Positions 5,148-5,917 of a DNA stretch of 5,917 nucleotides are shown one piece after another. Source of the stretch: an uncultured Clostridia bacterium (lineage in GTDB: Bacteria > Bacillota > Clostridia > Christensenellales > CAG-314). The position numbers and the translations under genes are program-made. The notes beneath the pieces were generated by a model. It saw nothing but the letters and a program-made list of their open reading frames with translations. It made no database searches and was not told the origin of the DNA. Numbering within the stretch: the stretch's first letter is position 1; each line of letters starts with the position of its first letter. The DNA lies in assembly GCA_937875645.1 (NCBI GenBank), contig CALLXO010000161.1, positions 1-5,917 on the forward strand. Direction: 5' to 3'.

Positions 5148-5917
5148 TTAGTTTATCATCCTAACTGGAAGGACAAGATACAGGCTTTCGTCCGTTTCGC
5201 CCGGCGTTATAATGGTGGGAGAAACAGAGGAAGTAAAACTAATTTTTATAAATTCGCTGCCAATAACTCTTAAACAGTCAGCTAAAAACCTTGCATTAAA
5301 GGCAATGTTAAGGTCTTTTCCTTTTAGACTGATACTTATATTTTCGCGGATATTGCTTAGTTCGCTTGTTCCGTTTATGCTCATAATATTTTCTTTTATC
5401 TCTAATTTAACAAGATTGTTTTTTTCCTGCCGGCTGGGTAAACTTGCTCTCTCTAAACTGTCTTCAAATTGTTGTTTATCCACAACTATATTTGTAACAA
5501 AATCTTGCGGTATTATTTGTTTATAATTAATAAATTCGCCGTTAATTAGGCGTGCGGTGATTACCGTATCAGACAGAACTATTAACACATAATTCTCGTC
5601 AATATAAATTTGCGCTAAACTATCGTCCTCGTTTAATAGTTTGGCTATTTCCCCTAAACCGCGCGAAGGTATAATAATACTTTTTTCCTCTGTTTTTTCC
5701 TCAAGAGGTTTTTTGTTTAATGCTAATCTGTATCCGTCTAAAGCAACCGTTGTTAGTGTTAACCCTTCAAACTCTAATAAACAGCCCTTTAATGTTGGTC
5801 TGCTGTCATCAGTAGAAACAGAAAAAATTGTTTTTTCAATTGTGTCTTTTAGTTCTCTCTGTAAAATTTTTATTGCTGTGTTTTTTTCTACCGAAGAAAT
5901 TAACGGGTAATCTTCGG
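5148..5917 (-). CDS. dnaN: DNA polymerase III beta subunit (sliding clamp), C-terminal part, cut by the window edge
   Basis: DnaN forms the ring-shaped dimer that tethers DNA polymerase III to DNA and recruits other proteins through a hydrophobic pocket. The frame is open from TAA 5150-5148 to the right edge, giving 255 complete codons of a protein usually 365-380 long. About the first 110 residues (clamp domain 1) are therefore missing. Seen from the edge inward: EDYPLI; STDDSRPTLKGCLLEFEG followed by ALDGYRLAL (domain 2 hallmark); IIIPSRGLGEIAKLL; a domain-3 stretch with ARLINGEFINYKQIIP; and the C-terminal LVLPVRMIN, which forms part of the peptide-binding pocket. The GTG at 5588 is an internal valine codon, not a start, since recognisable DnaN continues upstream. 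The next gene downstream is rpmH in the same direction, 102 bases away; the usual followers (yaaA/recF/gyrB) are absent here. Confidence 0.97.
   Translation of the reverse strand, partial: EDYPLISSVEKNTAIKILQRELKDTIEKTIFSVSTDDSRPTLKGCLLEFEGLTLTTVALDGYRLALNKKPLEEKTEEKSIIIPSRGLGEIAKLLNEDDSLAQIYIDENYVLIVLSDTVITARLINGEFINYKQIIPQDFVTNIVVDKQQFEDSLERASLPSRQEKNNLVKLEIKENIMSINGTSELSNIRENISISLKGKDLNIAFNARFLADCLRVIGSEFIKISFTSSVSPTIITPGETDESLYLVLPVRMIN
5476..5484 (+). promoter_or_regulatory. perfect DnaA-box 9-mer within dnaN
   Basis: The plus strand reads TTATCCACA, an exact match to the consensus DnaA box, inside the dnaN coding sequence (minus-strand codons for VDKQ). It is the only perfect copy I find in the window on either strand. 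Its position near the presumed dnaA-oriC region makes DnaA binding plausible. A single box in coding DNA could also be chance. Confidence 0.45.

Noticed and set aside
5148..5588. A short 146-residue DnaN starting at the GTG at 5588
   Set aside because: The same frame stays open to 5917 and encodes conserved DnaN domain 2 upstream, so the GTG is an internal valine.
5212..5910. Plus-strand frames opposite dnaN (5212-5526 and 5641-5910)
   Set aside because: Antisense shadows of the sliding-clamp gene without homology or start signals.

Overview
The window comes from the dnaN / rpmH / mnmG neighbourhood of an AT-rich bacterial chromosome, near the usual site of the replication origin. The organism is most likely a low-GC Firmicute (Bacillota), probably a clostridial lineage. 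The support is a Jag/KhpB gene directly after a short YidC, an MnmG of clostridial type (its CNPSIGGTAKG block), a standard 44-residue L34, and heavy use of A/T-ending codons. The lineage is inferred from protein character, not from a database search.

All eight genes lie on the minus strand, so they are transcribed from high to low coordinates: dnaN (3' part, cut by the right edge), rpmH, rnpA, yidD, yidC, jag/khpB, mnmE, mnmG (5' part, cut by the left edge). Almost all of the DNA is coding; no gene-free stretch exceeds about 100 bases. Between dnaN and rpmH (5046-5147) sits a promoter with perfect TTGACA and TATAAT boxes and a 17-base spacer, which probably drives rpmH-rnpA-yidD-yidC-jag as one tightly packed operon. 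rpmH and rnpA are 1 base apart, rnpA/yidD overlap by 4 bases, yidD/yidC by 13, and yidC/jag are 2 apart. A strong intrinsic terminator overlaps the jag stop codon and separates this unit from mnmE-mnmG.

The genes cover sliding clamp (DnaN), ribosome assembly (L34), tRNA 5' maturation (RnpA), membrane-protein insertion (YidD, YidC), an RNA-binding partner of YidC-type operons (Jag/KhpB), and wobble-uridine modification of tRNA (MnmE-MnmG).

This is mainly a housekeeping region and I see no novel defence, mobile or biosynthetic system. The points worth a second look are: dnaN reads in the same direction into rpmH, whereas the classic layout has rpmH diverging from dnaA-dnaN across oriC; a perfect DnaA box lies inside dnaN; YidC carries about 170 extracytoplasmic residues between its second and third core helices; Jag has a degenerate N-terminal domain end and a basic tail; and mnmE, mnmG and rnpA lack clear Shine-Dalgarno sequences.
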